Positions 63,664 to 64,000 of a stretch of DNA of 64,000 nt are shown piece after piece. This stretch comes from Streptomyces anulatus (lineage in GTDB: Bacteria; Actinomycetota; Actinomycetes; Streptomycetales; Streptomycetaceae), in NCBI RefSeq assembly GCF_000721175.1, contig NZ_JOEZ01000030.1, positions 1-64,000 of the forward strand. Reading direction: 5' to 3'. The notes below the pieces were generated by a model that was not told the origin of the DNA, searched no databases, and saw only the letters and a list, made by a program, of their open reading frames with translations. Made by a program: the position numbers and the translations under genes. Positions within the stretch are counted from its first letter, which is position 1. The number at the start of each line of letters is the position of its first letter.

Positions 63664-64000
63664 ATGGTCCAGGCTTCGATGACCGACAGCAACAGGACGG
63701 CTTCGGGTGCGCCGATGCCCGGCCGAGCCTGGCTGATGCTGGCCCTGGCCACCGTCGGTTTCGCCGTCAACTTCTGGGCCTGGGCGCTGCTCAGCCCGCT
63801 CGGCCCCCGGTTCAAGGACGGTCTCGACCTGTCATCGTTCGAGCAGTCGCTGCTGGTGGCGGTGCCGGTCGTCGTCGGTTCTCTGGGCCGGATCCCGGTC
63901 GGCGCACTGACCGACCGGTTCGGCGGACGGGTCATGTTCCCGATCGTGTCGGCGGCCACCATCGTGCCGGTGCTCTACCTCGGCCTGGCCGGACACTCCT
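63664..64000 (+). CDS. NarK-type MFS nitrate/nitrite transporter, 5' part
   Basis: The first 112 codons of a major facilitator protein; the gene continues beyond the window. Helix 1 is WLMLALATVGFAVNFWAWAL, then LSPLGPRFKDGL. The loop 2-3 motif GRIPVGALTDRFGGR is the MFS signature. The FWAWALLSPLGP start is typical of nitrate/nitrite porters. ATG 63664 follows GAAGAGGCGG. It would supply nitrate to NarGHI or export nitrite. Confidence 0.88.
   Translation, partial: MVQASMTDSNRTASGAPMPGRAWLMLALATVGFAVNFWAWALLSPLGPRFKDGLDLSSFEQSLLVAVPVVVGSLGRIPVGALTDRFGGRVMFPIVSAATIVPVLYLGLAGHS

Overview
The window is Streptomyces chromosome. It is very GC-rich, genes start with ATG, GTG or occasionally TTG, Shine-Dalgarno sites are strong, and many stop/start codons overlap (GTGA, ATGA). 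It divides into two parts at about 23.4 kb. I found no rRNA, tRNA, CRISPR array or complete insertion sequence.

Part 1 (1-23.4 kb) looks like ordinary core chromosome. It holds the 5' end of etfB, a flavin reductase, a thioredoxin, an acyltransferase, a B3/B4-domain protein, a twice-frameshifted transglutaminase-like gene, a threonine aldolase/SDR/DUF6421 operon, a glycerophosphodiester phosphodiesterase, a GNAT enzyme, an M56 peptidase, a PAP2 phosphatase, a HAD hydrolase, a divergent LVIVD-repeat/DUF305 pair, an FprA-type ferredoxin reductase, a methyltransferase, a BNR-repeat protein, ung, a GlcNAc-kinase-like gene, a degenerate CbiX-like gene and a lactonase.

Part 2 (23.4-64 kb, continuing past the end) is a hypoxia/nitric oxide/dormancy island. 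It resembles the DosR (DevR) regulon of Mycobacterium tuberculosis and the OsdKR region of S. coelicolor. It carries seven tandem-domain universal stress proteins, a relic of a P-type ATPase, a KhtTU-type antiporter pair with a frameshifted antiporter, a stand-alone cyclic-nucleotide-binding-domain protein, a zinc alcohol dehydrogenase, a long ribosome hibernation factor, two FMN split-barrel proteins and a DoxX protein. It also has a DevS-like sensor kinase with its DevR-like regulator, and pyruvate formate-lyase with its activase. Next comes a radical SAM/membrane-cupredoxin-NirK/CopD operon, a hemerythrin-DUF2249 protein, and narGHJI coupled to a VKOR-type oxidase. The island ends with two Acg-type nitroreductases, a flavohemoglobin and the start of a NarK-type transporter.

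The gene set suggests one programme. When oxygen falls or NO rises, the GAF kinase activates the LuxR-type regulator. NarGHJI reduces nitrate, the NirK-like protein could turn nitrite into NO, and the flavohemoglobin and hemerythrin would handle NO and oxygen. PFL would dispose of pyruvate, while USPs and the hibernation factor bring on dormancy. A repeated palindrome, GGG(A/C)C-N4-G(G/T)CCC, has the half-site length and 4-base spacer of the DosR box. It lies upstream of most of these genes, often as two copies about 20 bp apart, and is the clearest unifying signal in the window. Function is inferred from sequence throughout; no searches were run.
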